NCBI RefSeq assembly: GCF_017874715.1
Contig: NZ_JAGGLR010000030.1
Location: 1-64,000 of the forward strand
Length of the DNA: 64,000 nucleotides
Direction: 5' to 3'
Source: Streptomyces iranensis
GTDB taxonomy: Bacteria > Actinomycetota > Actinomycetes > Streptomycetales > Streptomycetaceae
Both the position numbers and the translations under genes were made by a program. Below, in pieces: positions 31,343 to 39,560 of the stretch (within the stretch, counting starts at the first letter, position 1; every line of letters starts with the position of its first letter). The notes beneath the pieces were generated by a model, which had not been told where the DNA came from, searched no databases, and saw only the letters and a list, made by a program, of their open reading frames with translations.

Positions 31343-34168
31343 ATGACGTACGGCACCGAGCACCTCTTCATCGGCAGACAGACCGAGCGCCGTCGGCTCG
31401 CGGAGCGGGCCGGGGAATGCCGCCGCGCACACGGCGGTGCCCTGCTGCTCACCGGAGACCCGGGCATCGGCAAGACCGCGCTGCTCCGGCACGCGTCGCG
31501 GCTCCTGTCCGACTTCCGCGCCCTCCGTGCCGACGGAGTCCGTACGGAGGAGACCCTGCCCTACGGAGTGGTGCAGCGGCTGGTCCGGCCGCTGGCCACC
31601 GGTCTCCGGCGGCTCCCGGCGGCATCGCGGCAGACCCTGGAGCGGGTGTTGCGCGGGCAACTCCCCCCGGCCCGGGAGCGATTGCCCGTGGCGATCGCGG
31701 TGCTGGGGCTGCTGGCCGGGGAAGGCGCCCGAGGACCCGTGCTGCTCTGCGTCGACGACCTCCAGTGGACCGATCTCGAATCCCGGTTCGCCCTTGGCTT
31801 CGTGGCCCGTCGCATCAGCACCGAGCGCGTGCTGATCCTGGCCGCGACGGACGGCGAGGCGTCAGCGGCCATGCCCGGGGTGCCGGTGCTGCACCTCACC
31901 GGGCTGGGCGACCCCGACTGCCTGCGGCTGATCGCCGCCCACCGGACCTCGCCAGTGGCGCCTGCCGTGCGCGAGGTGCTCGTCCATGTGGCGGGCGGCA
32001 ACCCCCTGGTCCTGGGCGAGCTGTTACGGACCCTGACCCCCGCCCAGCTGAGCCAGCCCTCCCAACTGCCCGATCCGCTGCCGCTGGGGCCTTTGGCCCT
32101 GAGCATTCGGCTCTCCCGGTTCCGCCGGCTGCCCGACGACTGCCGGCGGCTGCTGCTGCTCCTGGCCGCCGAGCCCCGTATGGACCCCTCCGCCCTCCTC
32201 CGCATCGCCCGGCAGGCGGGGATCGACCCGGCGGCCCTGGCCCCGGCCGAGGCCGCGGGGCTGGTGAGCTGGTCGACCACGACGGTCTCCTTCCGGCGGA
32301 CCGAGGTGCGCCGGGCGATCCTCTGCCACGGCGCCCATCCGGCCGAACGGCAGTGGGCGCACGAGCTGCTGGCGCGCGCGTTCGCCGACACCGGTGACTA
32401 TCGGCGCAGTTGGCACGAGGCGGCGCTGCTGTCGCCCCCGGACACCGGCCCGGCGGACCAGCCGGCCGGTGGACCGGCCGCGGAACTCGCCGATGAACTG
32501 GAGAGCCAGGCCGCCGCGGCCCGGCAGCGGGGCCAACTGGCCCATGCCGCGGCTCTGATGGAACGCTCGGCCAGGCTCACCCGCGAGGACGGCCGCAGGG
32601 CGAGCCGGTTGATCACCGCGGCCGACAGCACCGGACAGGCGGGGCGGCCGCGGCGCGCCGCCCGGCTCCTGGAGCGCGCGGAGCCGCTGGTCGGCGCCGA
32701 CCGACCGGTCCTTCGAGGGCGTATCGCCTATCTCCGGGGCATGCTCGACCTCCACCACGCCACGGCGACCGACGCCTACGACCGGCTGCTGACCGCCGCC
32801 GATCTGCTCGCCGACGACGATCCCCGCCTCGCGGTCAAGGCGCTCGCCGCCGCGGGAGAGGCGGGCCTCTACGCGGGCGACGCGGACCTGTCCGTGCGAG
32901 CCGGCCGCCGTGCGCTGGCCATCCTCGACAGCTCAGCGGAACGCGGCCATCCCGCGACCCGATTCACCGGCGATCTGCTCCTCGGGGTCGCCGAGTCGCT
33001 TCAGGGGCGGCTGCCCGGAGCGGTGGCCCGGCTGCGCGGGCGCCTGGACGTGGCCGGGCAGGTGGACGATCCGCTGCTGCTCATCTGGGCCGCCCACGGT
33101 GCGCTGTTCGCCGCGGACGACGTCCGGGCCCGCGCGCTCGCCGCCCGTGCGGTGTCGCTGGCGCGCGCGGCGGGTGACGCCCTCACGACGGCCCACGCCA
33201 TGCAGTACCTTGCCTACCCCGAATGCTGGCTGAACGGACCCGGCACCGCGACGCTCACCGCCACCGAGGCGTTACGGCTGGCGCGCGAGGCGGGTCAGGT
33301 CAACTGCGCGCGCAACTGCATGGGAATGCTGATGCTGGCCGCCGGGCTCGCGGGGGACACCGAGACCTGCGAGCAGTACGCCGATCGCGTCGTCGACGAT
33401 GCCGCGGAACACGGACTGGGACTCGCGTCCGCCCTCGGCCTGTGGGGTCTGGCCCAGCTCGACCTCGCCTCCGGGAAGTGGGCCGAGGCGGCGGACAAGC
33501 TGCGCCGGCTCACCCGGACGGGGCTCGGGCACCCCGGTATCGCGGTCGAGGCGGTGCCCACCTTTGTGGAAGCCGCCGTCAGGGCGGGCCACCGGTCCCG
33601 CGCGGAGCGGGCCGCGGCGGCCTTCGCCCTGTGGGCGGAGGCCATCGGCCGGGACCGTCCGGCCGCGCTGGCGGCCCGCTGCCGCGCGCTTCTGGAACCC
33701 CACGACCCCGAGCCGCACTTCAGGCACGCCCTTCGGCTGCACCGCACCGGCGACCGGGAGCTCGAGCGCGCCCGTACGGCCCTGCTCTACGGCGAATACC
33801 TCAGCCGGGAGCGGCGGCGCAAGGACGCCCGGGTTCACCTCCGGGAGGCCGCGGAGACCTTCAGGAGGCACCGGGCCCGGCTGTGGCTCGACCGGGCCCG
33901 GTCCGAGTTGCGGGCCAGCGGTGAGGACTGGGGCACTGCCGAGGACCGGGACCCCGGCCGGGGCGGAGTGACGGAAACGCTGACCGCGCGGCAGCACGAG
34001 ATCGTCGCGCTGGTGGCGGCGGGCGCGACCAACAAGGAGGTGGCCGCCCGCCTCTGTCTGAGCCCCCGTACCGTCGACTACCACCTGCGCCGGATCTTCG
34101 CTCAGTTGGGGCTGACCTCGCGTGCCGATCTGATCCGCCGCTTCACCGCCGGGCCGAAGCCCCCTTAG
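31343..34168 (+). CDS. Large LuxR family ATP-binding regulator (LAL type)
   Basis: A 941-aa regulator of the LAL family. The N-terminal ATPase has Walker A GDPGIGKT (38-45) and Walker B LLCVDDLQW (134-142). The middle (about 380-850) is an array of helical TPR-like repeats. The C-terminal LuxR HTH (LTARQHEIVALVAAGATNKE then VDYHLRRIFAQLG) occupies about 878-935. Such proteins usually activate nearby catabolic or antibiotic genes after ligand and ATP binding; no obvious target cluster is adjacent. GGGAGG lies 9 bp before ATG 31343. The TetR palindrome upstream implies repression. Confidence 0.92.
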   Translation: MTYGTEHLFIGRQTERRRLAERAGECRRAHGGALLLTGDPGIGKTALLRHASRLLSDFRALRADGVRTEETLPYGVVQRLVRPLATGLRRLPAASRQTLERVLRGQLPPARERLPVAIAVLGLLAGEGARGPVLLCVDDLQWTDLESRFALGFVARRISTERVLILAATDGEASAAMPGVPVLHLTGLGDPDCLRLIAAHRTSPVAPAVREVLVHVAGGNPLVLGELLRTLTPAQLSQPSQLPDPLPLGPLALSIRLSRFRRLPDDCRRLLLLLAAEPRMDPSALLRIARQAGIDPAALAPAEAAGLVSWSTTTVSFRRTEVRRAILCHGAHPAERQWAHELLARAFADTGDYRRSWHEAALLSPPDTGPADQPAGGPAAELADELESQAAAARQRGQLAHAAALMERSARLTREDGRRASRLITAADSTGQAGRPRRAARLLERAEPLVGADRPVLRGRIAYLRGMLDLHHATATDAYDRLLTAADLLADDDPRLAVKALAAAGEAGLYAGDADLSVRAGRRALAILDSSAERGHPATRFTGDLLLGVAESLQGRLPGAVARLRGRLDVAGQVDDPLLLIWAAHGALFAADDVRARALAARAVSLARAAGDALTTAHAMQYLAYPECWLNGPGTATLTATEALRLAREAGQVNCARNCMGMLMLAAGLAGDTETCEQYADRVVDDAAEHGLGLASALGLWGLAQLDLASGKWAEAADKLRRLTRTGLGHPGIAVEAVPTFVEAAVRAGHRSRAERAAAAFALWAEAIGRDRPAALAARCRALLEPHDPEPHFRHALRLHRTGDRELERARTALLYGEYLSRERRRKDARVHLREAAETFRRHRARLWLDRARSELRASGEDWGTAEDRDPGRGGVTETLTARQHEIVALVAAGATNKEVAARLCLSPRTVDYHLRRIFAQLGLTSRADLIRRFTAGPKPP

Positions 34169-34195
34169 CCGTGCGAAACCCATGACGGGCGTGGC

Positions 34196-34219
34196 CGACG
34201 CCCGTACGCACGGGCGTCG
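34196..34219. terminator. Bidirectional hairpin between LuxR and DUF4865 genes
   Basis: CGACGCCCGT (34196-34205) pairs perfectly with ACGGGCGTCG (34210-34219) around a 4-nt loop, in the gap between two convergent genes. Confidence 0.75.
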
Positions 34220-34241
34220 CCGACGCCCATACGCACGGCCG

Positions 34242-34826
34242 TCACCACTGCCGTCCCGTGGGCAGCGCGTCCAGGCCGGGTGCGGACAGATGGAGCACCT
34301 GGTAGCGGTCGCCGGGTTCCGAGGGCGGTGCCGACTCCTCCCAGAGCGTGAAGTGGATCAGCTCCCAGCCGCGCGGGTCGATGCCGAGGGCCGTGGTGTG
34401 GACACCGTCCTTACGGGCGCGCTCGGCCAGCCGCGCCAGTGCGCCCTCGACGGCGGAGGCGGGATCGGCGGCCGGGACCGGCTCGGCGTGACGGGTGGCG
34501 GCGCGCGGCACGGTGCCCGCGGCGGGGCCCCGCTCGAAGCCGAGCCCCTGCCAGTGCTCGACCGGAGGCCTGCCGAAGTCCCGGACGACGCCCTGGAATC
34601 CGGGGCCCCACAGAAAGCGGTTCATGGCCTCTGGCGCGGTCCACAGATAGAACGGGGCGTACTGATGGACCGGCGAGCCGTCCACACCGTGCTCCCGGAT
34701 GCCGTACGCCTTGAGGCCCAGCCCCGAGAAGTCGTCGAGCAGTGGCCCCTTCGTCTCCACCCGATGCCGGATGATCTTCATGTCGTAGTCGGCGGGCAGG
34801 GTGATCCGGTACTGCATGGCGAGCAT
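34242..34826 (-). CDS. DUF4865 family protein
   Basis: A 194-aa protein with the DUF4865 pattern: MQYRITLPADYDMKIIRHRV at the start, FSGLGLKAYGIREHG, and YAPFYLWTAPEAMNRFLWG. These look like two ferredoxin-like (dimeric alpha/beta barrel, monooxygenase- or ligand-binding-type) halves. ATG 34826 has AGGAG seven bases upstream; an in-frame ATG at 34817 is weaker. Convergent with the LuxR gene. A TetR-like dyad at 34890-34905 lies in its promoter region. Function unknown. Confidence 0.83.
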   Translation of the reverse strand: MLAMQYRITLPADYDMKIIRHRVETKGPLLDDFSGLGLKAYGIREHGVDGSPVHQYAPFYLWTAPEAMNRFLWGPGFQGVVRDFGRPPVEHWQGLGFERGPAAGTVPRAATRHAEPVPAADPASAVEGALARLAERARKDGVHTTALGIDPRGWELIHFTLWEESAPPSEPGDRYQVLHLSAPGLDALPTGRQW

Positions 34827-34889
34827 CGGTGAACTCCTGTCGGCGGGGCGTGCGTTCGCGTGCGTGTTCGTTCTCGGCTCCTGTGATCG

Positions 34890-34905
34890 TACACACTAGT
34901 AGGTA
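34890..34905. promoter_or_regulatory. TetR-like dyad upstream of the DUF4865 gene
   Basis: TAC-NN-ACTAGT-NN-GTA matches its own complement at 12 of 16 positions. It lies 64 bp upstream of the DUF4865 start in the 231-bp gap before the SHOCT gene; the rest of that gap shows nothing else. No regulator gene adjoins. Confidence 0.5.
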
Positions 34906-35057
34906 CAGAGCGAGGCCGGGCCGGTGCGCGTACTCCCCGGGAGGTACCGGAACTGTCGTCGGCCGTACGACGACCGGGGCACCGCAAGGGAGTGATCCTC
35001 GGGAGTGGCCACGAGACGAGGGCCATGAGAAATACACTCCCGAGGAGCGCGATCACC

Positions 35058-35360
35058 ATGAACACCCTGGCGCACGGCTTCGCCGACGGCGATGGCCCCG
35101 GACCGTGGATTCTGCTCGTCCCGCTGATGTGGGCGCTGGTCGTCGGCGGCGCGGTCTTCGTGCTGCGGCGCGCCGGATGGCGCGGACGCGCCCCCTGGCG
35201 GCACGGCCCCGGCCCCGTGGACTTCGGCGAGCGATCGCCGATCGCGGTGCTGGGCCGTCGCTTCGCGGCCGGTGAGATCGACGAGGACGAGTACTGGCGC
35301 CGACTGTCGGTCCTGGACGAGCAGTTCGGCCGCCATACGACGAAGGGCGGGGCCCTCTGA
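35058..35360 (+). CDS. Small SHOCT-domain membrane protein
   Basis: A 100-aa protein. ATG 35058 (MNTLAHGF) has AGGAG ten bases upstream; ATG 35025 would add 11 residues without better support. One membrane helix (WILLVPLMWALVVGGAVFVL, about 19-38) is followed by a basic linker and a C-terminal SHOCT motif (IAVLGRRFAAGEIDEDEYWR). Members of this family are tiny streptomycete membrane proteins of unknown function. The next gene is convergent. Confidence 0.82.
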   Translation: MNTLAHGFADGDGPGPWILLVPLMWALVVGGAVFVLRRAGWRGRAPWRHGPGPVDFGERSPIAVLGRRFAAGEIDEDEYWRRLSVLDEQFGRHTTKGGAL

Positions 35361-35439
35361 CGGCGGAGGCCGGGGCGGTACGGGCCGCCGGATGTATCCG
35401 GGCTGTCCCGCCTCGCCGGAGGCGGGACGCTCCGCGTGC

Positions 35440-36150
35440 TCAGCGGGAGGCTGCCGACCGGGCGGCCGCGGGGGCCCGCTCGCGCACCGCGGGCGCCGGG
35501 GCGGCGGCAGCGGCCGGTGCCGGGGCGGGAGCGGCAACAGCGGGGGCGGGCGCCGCGGCGACGGGTTCGGGGGCCACGGGCGCGGGCGTCGGTGCCGGGG
35601 TGACAGGCGCCGGTGCCGGGGCGGGTGCGGGTGCGGGGCCGGTGAGGGGCACGGTGGGCACCGGCGCCGGACGGGAGGCGTCCGTGCGAAGGGGCGGCGC
35701 GGTGCGGCCCGTCCCGTGCGAGGCGAAGGGCGGCTTGGCGGTGGCGGTGGGCCGCGGTACGGCCAGCGTGAACCAGACGACCTTCCCGCCGCCGTCGTCC
35801 CGCGCGTGCATCCCCCAGCTCTGGCTGACGGCCGCGACCAGCGCGAGCCCCCTGCCATGGGTGGCGAAGGGATCGCACGCCTGAACGCGAGGCAGTCGCG
35901 GATCCTGGTCGCGGACCGAAACGGTCAGCCGGTCCAGCATGAGAGCGATCTCCACCGTGCACTGCTTGTCCGGCTCGGCGTGCCGATGGACATTGGTGAG
36001 CAGTTCGGTGACGCCGAGCGCCGCCGGGTCGATGAGCGGATCCAGATGCCAGTAGCGCAACTGCGCCGACACGATTCTGCGGACCTGTCCGATCCGCGAC
36101 GGCAGGGCCTGCAGCTCCACCGTGCAATGCCTGCTAGGACGACTGATCAC
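35440..36150 (-). CDS. RsbW-like ATP-binding protein with Pro/Ala tail
   Basis: A 236-aa protein from GTG 36150 (AGGGAG eight bases upstream). Residues 1-130 form a HATPase_c_2 anti-sigma-factor-like ATPase domain: ALGVTELLTNVHRHAEP is the N box and THGRGLALVAAVSQSWG the G box. Residues 150-236 are an Ala/Pro-rich, probably unstructured tail, mostly AP repeats. Streptomyces encodes dozens of such solitary ATPases, thought to bind anti-sigma antagonists or kinase targets. The tail could tether partners or the cell wall; no membrane helix is seen. Confidence 0.87.
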   Translation of the reverse strand: MISRPSRHCTVELQALPSRIGQVRRIVSAQLRYWHLDPLIDPAALGVTELLTNVHRHAEPDKQCTVEIALMLDRLTVSVRDQDPRLPRVQACDPFATHGRGLALVAAVSQSWGMHARDDGGGKVVWFTLAVPRPTATAKPPFASHGTGRTAPPLRTDASRPAPVPTVPLTGPAPAPAPAPAPVTPAPTPAPVAPEPVAAAPAPAVAAPAPAPAAAAAPAPAVRERAPAAARSAASR

Positions 36151-36334
36151 GGCTGCGACTCCCTGAAGACGTGGGGCTAGCCTGATTCAGATGCGGGCGA
36201 CGAACACGTTCAGCAGTGGTGGCTGCTGGGCGCGACCGGTGGGACGGTTCTCAGCGTCACCGCTTGTTGACCCTCAGTGATACTGATACTCGTCCAGGGT
36301 CGGTCCCCCCGCGCGCACGCGCAACTCGGCCGCC

Positions 36335-36670
36335 TCACCTCTTCGAGGCATGCCCCCGGGCGGACCGGACGGCGTCGAGGAAGCGGCTGGCGGCGCCCGA
36401 GCCGGACTTGGCCGAGGTGGACTTGGCGTCCTGTGAGCCGAGGGTGAGGCGGTAACGGGTGCCGTTGACGGTGGCCATGGCCTGGTCCCCGTCCACGAAC
36501 CAGGGCTTGCTCGCACGCACCGACTGCACGGGCGCGCTGTCGATCTCGCTGCCGTAACTGGTCAGCAACTGCAGCCTGCCGTCCTTGATCATGACCTGTC
36601 CGGCGCGGGTGACCGAGCGCAGGAATCGCTCGATCCGCACTCCCCTGGCGTTGAACTCCGTATCGGCCAT
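36335..36670 (-). CDS. Conserved hypothetical protein
   Basis: A 111-aa protein from ATG 36670 with GGGAGG nine bases upstream. It has RGVRIERFLRSVTRAGQVMI, a beta-rich middle (RLQLLTSYGSEIDSAPVQSV) and a basic Ser/Arg C-terminus. It looks like a soluble, small beta-sandwich or PH-like protein conserved in streptomycetes. It is divergent from the cysteine-synthase-like gene. No function can be assigned. Confidence 0.75.
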   Translation of the reverse strand: MADTEFNARGVRIERFLRSVTRAGQVMIKDGRLQLLTSYGSEIDSAPVQSVRASKPWFVDGDQAMATVNGTRYRLTLGSQDAKSTSAKSGSGAASRFLDAVRSARGHASKR

Positions 36671-36812
36671 CACAACCGCCTCCCCGATGGCTCCGACTGG
36701 CACTGTGCCGACGCCTCTCATTTTCCCTGTTGCGCAGTGTGCCCGTGACCGGCCCCGGACACCAGGGCGCACTGGGGGACAATGAGGATCGAAACGGCAT
36801 GAGTATGCCACC

Positions 36813-36864
36813 TGGGCTCGGCATGAGGCACAAGCGGCTGGGCTCGGCATGAGGCACAAGCAGG
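36813..36864 (+). repeat. 26-bp tandem duplication over the start of the cysteine-synthase-like gene
   Basis: Two 26-bp units (36813-36838, 36839-36864), each containing GGCATGAGGCACAAG. The first ATG (36823) and one at 36799 open a short frame ending MRHKRLGSA and stop at TGA 36850-36852, which overlaps ATG 36849 of the second copy. Confidence 0.85.
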
Positions 36865-36875
36865 AGGAGTGGGCG

Positions 36876-37997
36876 TTGGGCGGCACGGCGCGCGGGAGTA
36901 TCGAGACGATCGACGTGGACCGCAGCGACCACGGCTACCGCGAGTGGCTGAAGGAAGCCGTCCGTAAGGTGCAGGCCGATGCCCAGCGGTCCGCGGACAC
37001 CCATCTGCTGAGCTTCCCGCTGCCCGAGCGCTGGGGGATCGACCTCTACCTCAAGGACGAGTCCACCCACCCCACGGGAAGTCTCAAGCACCGCCTGGCA
37101 CGCTCGCTGTTCCTCTATGGGCTGTGCAACGGCTGGATCCGGCCGGGCAAGCCCGTGATCGAGGCGTCCAGTGGTTCGACCGCCGTATCCGAGGCGTACT
37201 TCGCCAAGCTGATCGGGGTGCCCTTCATCGCGGTGATGCCCCGCACGACCAGCCGGGAGAAGTGCCGCCTGATCGAATTCCATGGCGGTCAGTGCCATTT
37301 CGTGGACGACCCGCGGACGATGTACGAGGAGTCCGCCGCCCTCGCGGCGGAATCCGGGGGTCACTACATGGACCAGTTCACCTACGCCGAGCGGGCCACC
37401 GACTGGCGCGGCAACAACAACATCGCCGAGTCGATCTATCAGCAGCTGCGTCTGGAGCGCTATCCCGAACCGGCATGGGTCGTGTCCACGGCGGGCACCG
37501 GCGGCACCTCGGCGACCATCGCCCGCTATGTCCACTACATGCAGTACGACACCCGGGTGTGCGTCGCCGACCCGGAGAACTCCTGTTTCTTCGACGGCTG
37601 GGTCCACCACGACGCCCACGCCTCCAGCGACCACGGCTCACGCATCGAGGGCATCGGCCGCCCCCGGATGGAGCCCAGCTTCGTACCGGGCGCGATCGAC
37701 CGGATGATGAAGGTCCCGGACGCGGCGAGCGTCGCGGCCGTGCGCGCCCTGGAGCGGGCCATCGGCCGTAAGGCGGGCGGCTCCACCGGGACCGGGCTGT
37801 GGAGCGCGCTGCGGATCGTGGCTGAGATGGTCGCCGCGGGGCGGACCGGGAGCGTGGTGACGCTGCTGTGCGATCCGGGGGAGCGGTATCTGGACAAGTA
37901 CTACTCGGACGCGTGGCTCGAGGAGCAGGGGCTGGACATCGAGCCATATGTGAAGACGCTCGACATCTTCCTCACCACGGGCAACTGGACGGACTGA
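36876..37997 (+). CDS. PLP-dependent cysteine synthase/desulfhydrase (Cds1-like)
   Basis: A 373-aa (from TTG) type II PLP enzyme. The PLP lysine is Lys71 in PTGSLKHRLA, with the ASSGSTAVSEA Asn/Ser loop variant and the phosphate-binding STAGTGGTSATIA. It resembles the actinobacterial Cds1 family, which releases H2S from cysteine, more than true CysK. TTG 36876 has a perfect AGGAGGAG six bases upstream; ATG 36849 inside the duplicated sequence would add nine residues before that site. Monocistronic. Activity could be cysteine desulfhydrase or synthase. Confidence 0.88.
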   Translation: MGGTARGSIETIDVDRSDHGYREWLKEAVRKVQADAQRSADTHLLSFPLPERWGIDLYLKDESTHPTGSLKHRLARSLFLYGLCNGWIRPGKPVIEASSGSTAVSEAYFAKLIGVPFIAVMPRTTSREKCRLIEFHGGQCHFVDDPRTMYEESAALAAESGGHYMDQFTYAERATDWRGNNNIAESIYQQLRLERYPEPAWVVSTAGTGGTSATIARYVHYMQYDTRVCVADPENSCFFDGWVHHDAHASSDHGSRIEGIGRPRMEPSFVPGAIDRMMKVPDAASVAAVRALERAIGRKAGGSTGTGLWSALRIVAEMVAAGRTGSVVTLLCDPGERYLDKYYSDAWLEEQGLDIEPYVKTLDIFLTTGNWTD

Positions 37998-38083
37998 CTG
38001 ACTGCCCTCCGCCCGTACGGCCGCCACGCGCGTACGGCCGCCGTCATGCCCTTACGGTCGCCACCTCGCCCGGACGGCCGTCG

Positions 38084-38554
38084 TCAGGCCGCCGCCACCA
38101 TCCGGTCCAGGTTCCGCACCGCCTGGTGGAACGCGCGCCGCAGACCCGGCCGCATCGCCCGTACGGCACCGCGCAGCACCGCCGTGCCGTCCACCGCGAA
38201 GACATAGCGCACCACGGTCCCGCCGTCCGAGGGCCGCAGCGTCCACTCCTCCAGCAGTGCCCGCAGCCCCGGTGCGTTGGTCTCGTCGACGCGGTAGGCG
38301 TAGCGCTCATGCGGATCCGCCGCCATGACCGTCTCGCGGAAGAGGGTGCCGCCCATGAGGCGGATCTCCCTGCCCTTGCCGCCGTCCGTGGAGCGGGCGT
38401 CCTTCACCTGCCGGAACCACCGCGGCCAGCCCTCGACATCGGTGAACGCCTCGAACACCGCCTCCGGAGCGGCCGAGATCTTGGCGACGAAGACGAGCCG
38501 AACCGGGGCGGTCTCGGCGTACTCCAGCCCGACGGAACGCAACCGGTGTGTCAT
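38084..38554 (-). CDS. SRPBCC (START-like) lipid-binding-fold protein
   Basis: A 156-aa protein of the polyketide-cyclase/START-like fold: VRLVFVAKISAAPEAVFEAF, DVEGWPRWFRQVKDAR, then a long C-terminal helix RAVRNLDRMV. This helix-grip fold encloses a hydrophobic pocket. ATG 38554 has TATCGT exactly 6 bp before it, a leaderless signature; GTG 38560 would abut the -10 box. Its stop is 24 bp from the convergently unrelated DeoR gene that lies upstream on the same strand. Ligand unknown. Confidence 0.85.
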   Translation of the reverse strand: MTHRLRSVGLEYAETAPVRLVFVAKISAAPEAVFEAFTDVEGWPRWFRQVKDARSTDGGKGREIRLMGGTLFRETVMAADPHERYAYRVDETNAPGLRALLEEWTLRPSDGGTVVRYVFAVDGTAVLRGAVRAMRPGLRRAFHQAVRNLDRMVAAA

Positions 38555-38578
38555 GGCCACACGATAACTGCCGGGGTG

Positions 38579-39424
38579 TCAGATGTCTGCGGTGCGGACC
38601 GGCTCGCCCGCCACCACCAGCTCCGGCAGATACTCGGAGATCTCCGCCCGCGCATCCTCCGGCAGCCCCGGGTCCGTGACCAGCGCGTCCACCTGGTCCA
38701 GCGAGGCGAAGGAACTCAGTCCCACCGTGCCCCACTTGGTGTGGTCCGCGACCACCACCACCCGCCGCGCGGCCCTGACGAAGTGGCGGTTGGTCTCCGC
38801 CTCGGCGAGATTCGGCGTCGACAGACCCGCCTCCACCGATATCCCGTGCACCCCGAGGAAGAGCACATCGAAGTGGAGCGAGCGCACCGCCGCGTCCGCG
38901 ACCGGCCCCACCAGCGTGTCCGACGGCGTCCGCACCCCGCCGGTGAGCACGACGGTGGCCGCACCCGGGCGCGGGCCCACCCCGCCGAGCGCCGCCGACC
39001 GCTGGGCGTTGTAGAACACGTCGGCCACCCGGACCGAGTTCGTGACCACCGTCAGATCGGGCACCTCCAGCAGCTGCTGGGCCAGCGCGAAGGCCGTGGT
39101 GCCCCCGGCCAGGGCGATCGCGGTGCCCGGCGTGGCCATCGCGGCCGCCGCCTTGGCGATGTCCTCCTTGGCGCTCAGCTCGAGGCCCGACTTGGCCTCG
39201 AACCCGGGCTCGTACGTGCTCGCCTCGGCCACCGGCACGGCCCCGCCGTGCACCTTCTCCACCACGCCCAGCCTGGCCAGCGCGTCGAGATCGCGACGAA
39301 CCGTCATGTCCGAGACATTGAGCTTGCGCGTCAGCTCGTTGACCCGCACCCCGCCGCGCCGCCTGACCTCATCGAGAATCAGGGCACGCCGCTGCTCCGC
39401 GAGCAGGTTCTGGTTGTCGCTCAC
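38579..39424 (-). CDS. DeoR/GlpR family transcriptional regulator
   Basis: A 281-aa regulator from GTG 39424. The N-terminal HTH RVNELTRKLNVSDMTVRRDL (about 27-46) is followed by the phosphosugar-isomerase-like DeoR effector domain (KEDIAKAAAAMATPGTAIAL, LTGGVRTPSDTLVGPVADAA, DVLFLGVHGISVEAGLSTPN). It senses a sugar phosphate. It is followed on the same strand by the SRPBCC gene, 24 bp away, but that gene appears to have its own promoter. Target genes are not evident nearby. Confidence 0.9.
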   Translation of the reverse strand: MSDNQNLLAEQRRALILDEVRRRGGVRVNELTRKLNVSDMTVRRDLDALARLGVVEKVHGGAVPVAEASTYEPGFEAKSGLELSAKEDIAKAAAAMATPGTAIALAGGTTAFALAQQLLEVPDLTVVTNSVRVADVFYNAQRSAALGGVGPRPGAATVVLTGGVRTPSDTLVGPVADAAVRSLHFDVLFLGVHGISVEAGLSTPNLAEAETNRHFVRAARRVVVVADHTKWGTVGLSSFASLDQVDALVTDPGLPEDARAEISEYLPELVVAGEPVRTADI

Positions 39425-39560
39425 CCTGCCACGTCTCCCTCCGGCCGGCCCTCGTCGCCCGCGCGTTCATCTTCGCATGAGGCGAGGACAGCCGAGCGCC
39501 GGTGCACCCAGGGTTACGATTTCGCCACGCCCGCCGTGTCAGGGTCGGGGAAGGTGGCCG

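Noticed and set aside
36274..36351. Short frame ending GGPTLDEYQYH on the minus strand after the gene at 36335
   Set aside because: It is 25 codons, overlaps the real gene's stop, lacks a ribosome site, and its N-terminal part is the antisense-like Arg/Pro pattern; without homologues it cannot be called a gene.
39042..39560. N-terminal extension of the membrane hydrolase by 173 residues
   Set aside because: It lies antisense to the DeoR gene, whose HTH and effector motifs are clear; ATG 39561 has a good ribosome site.
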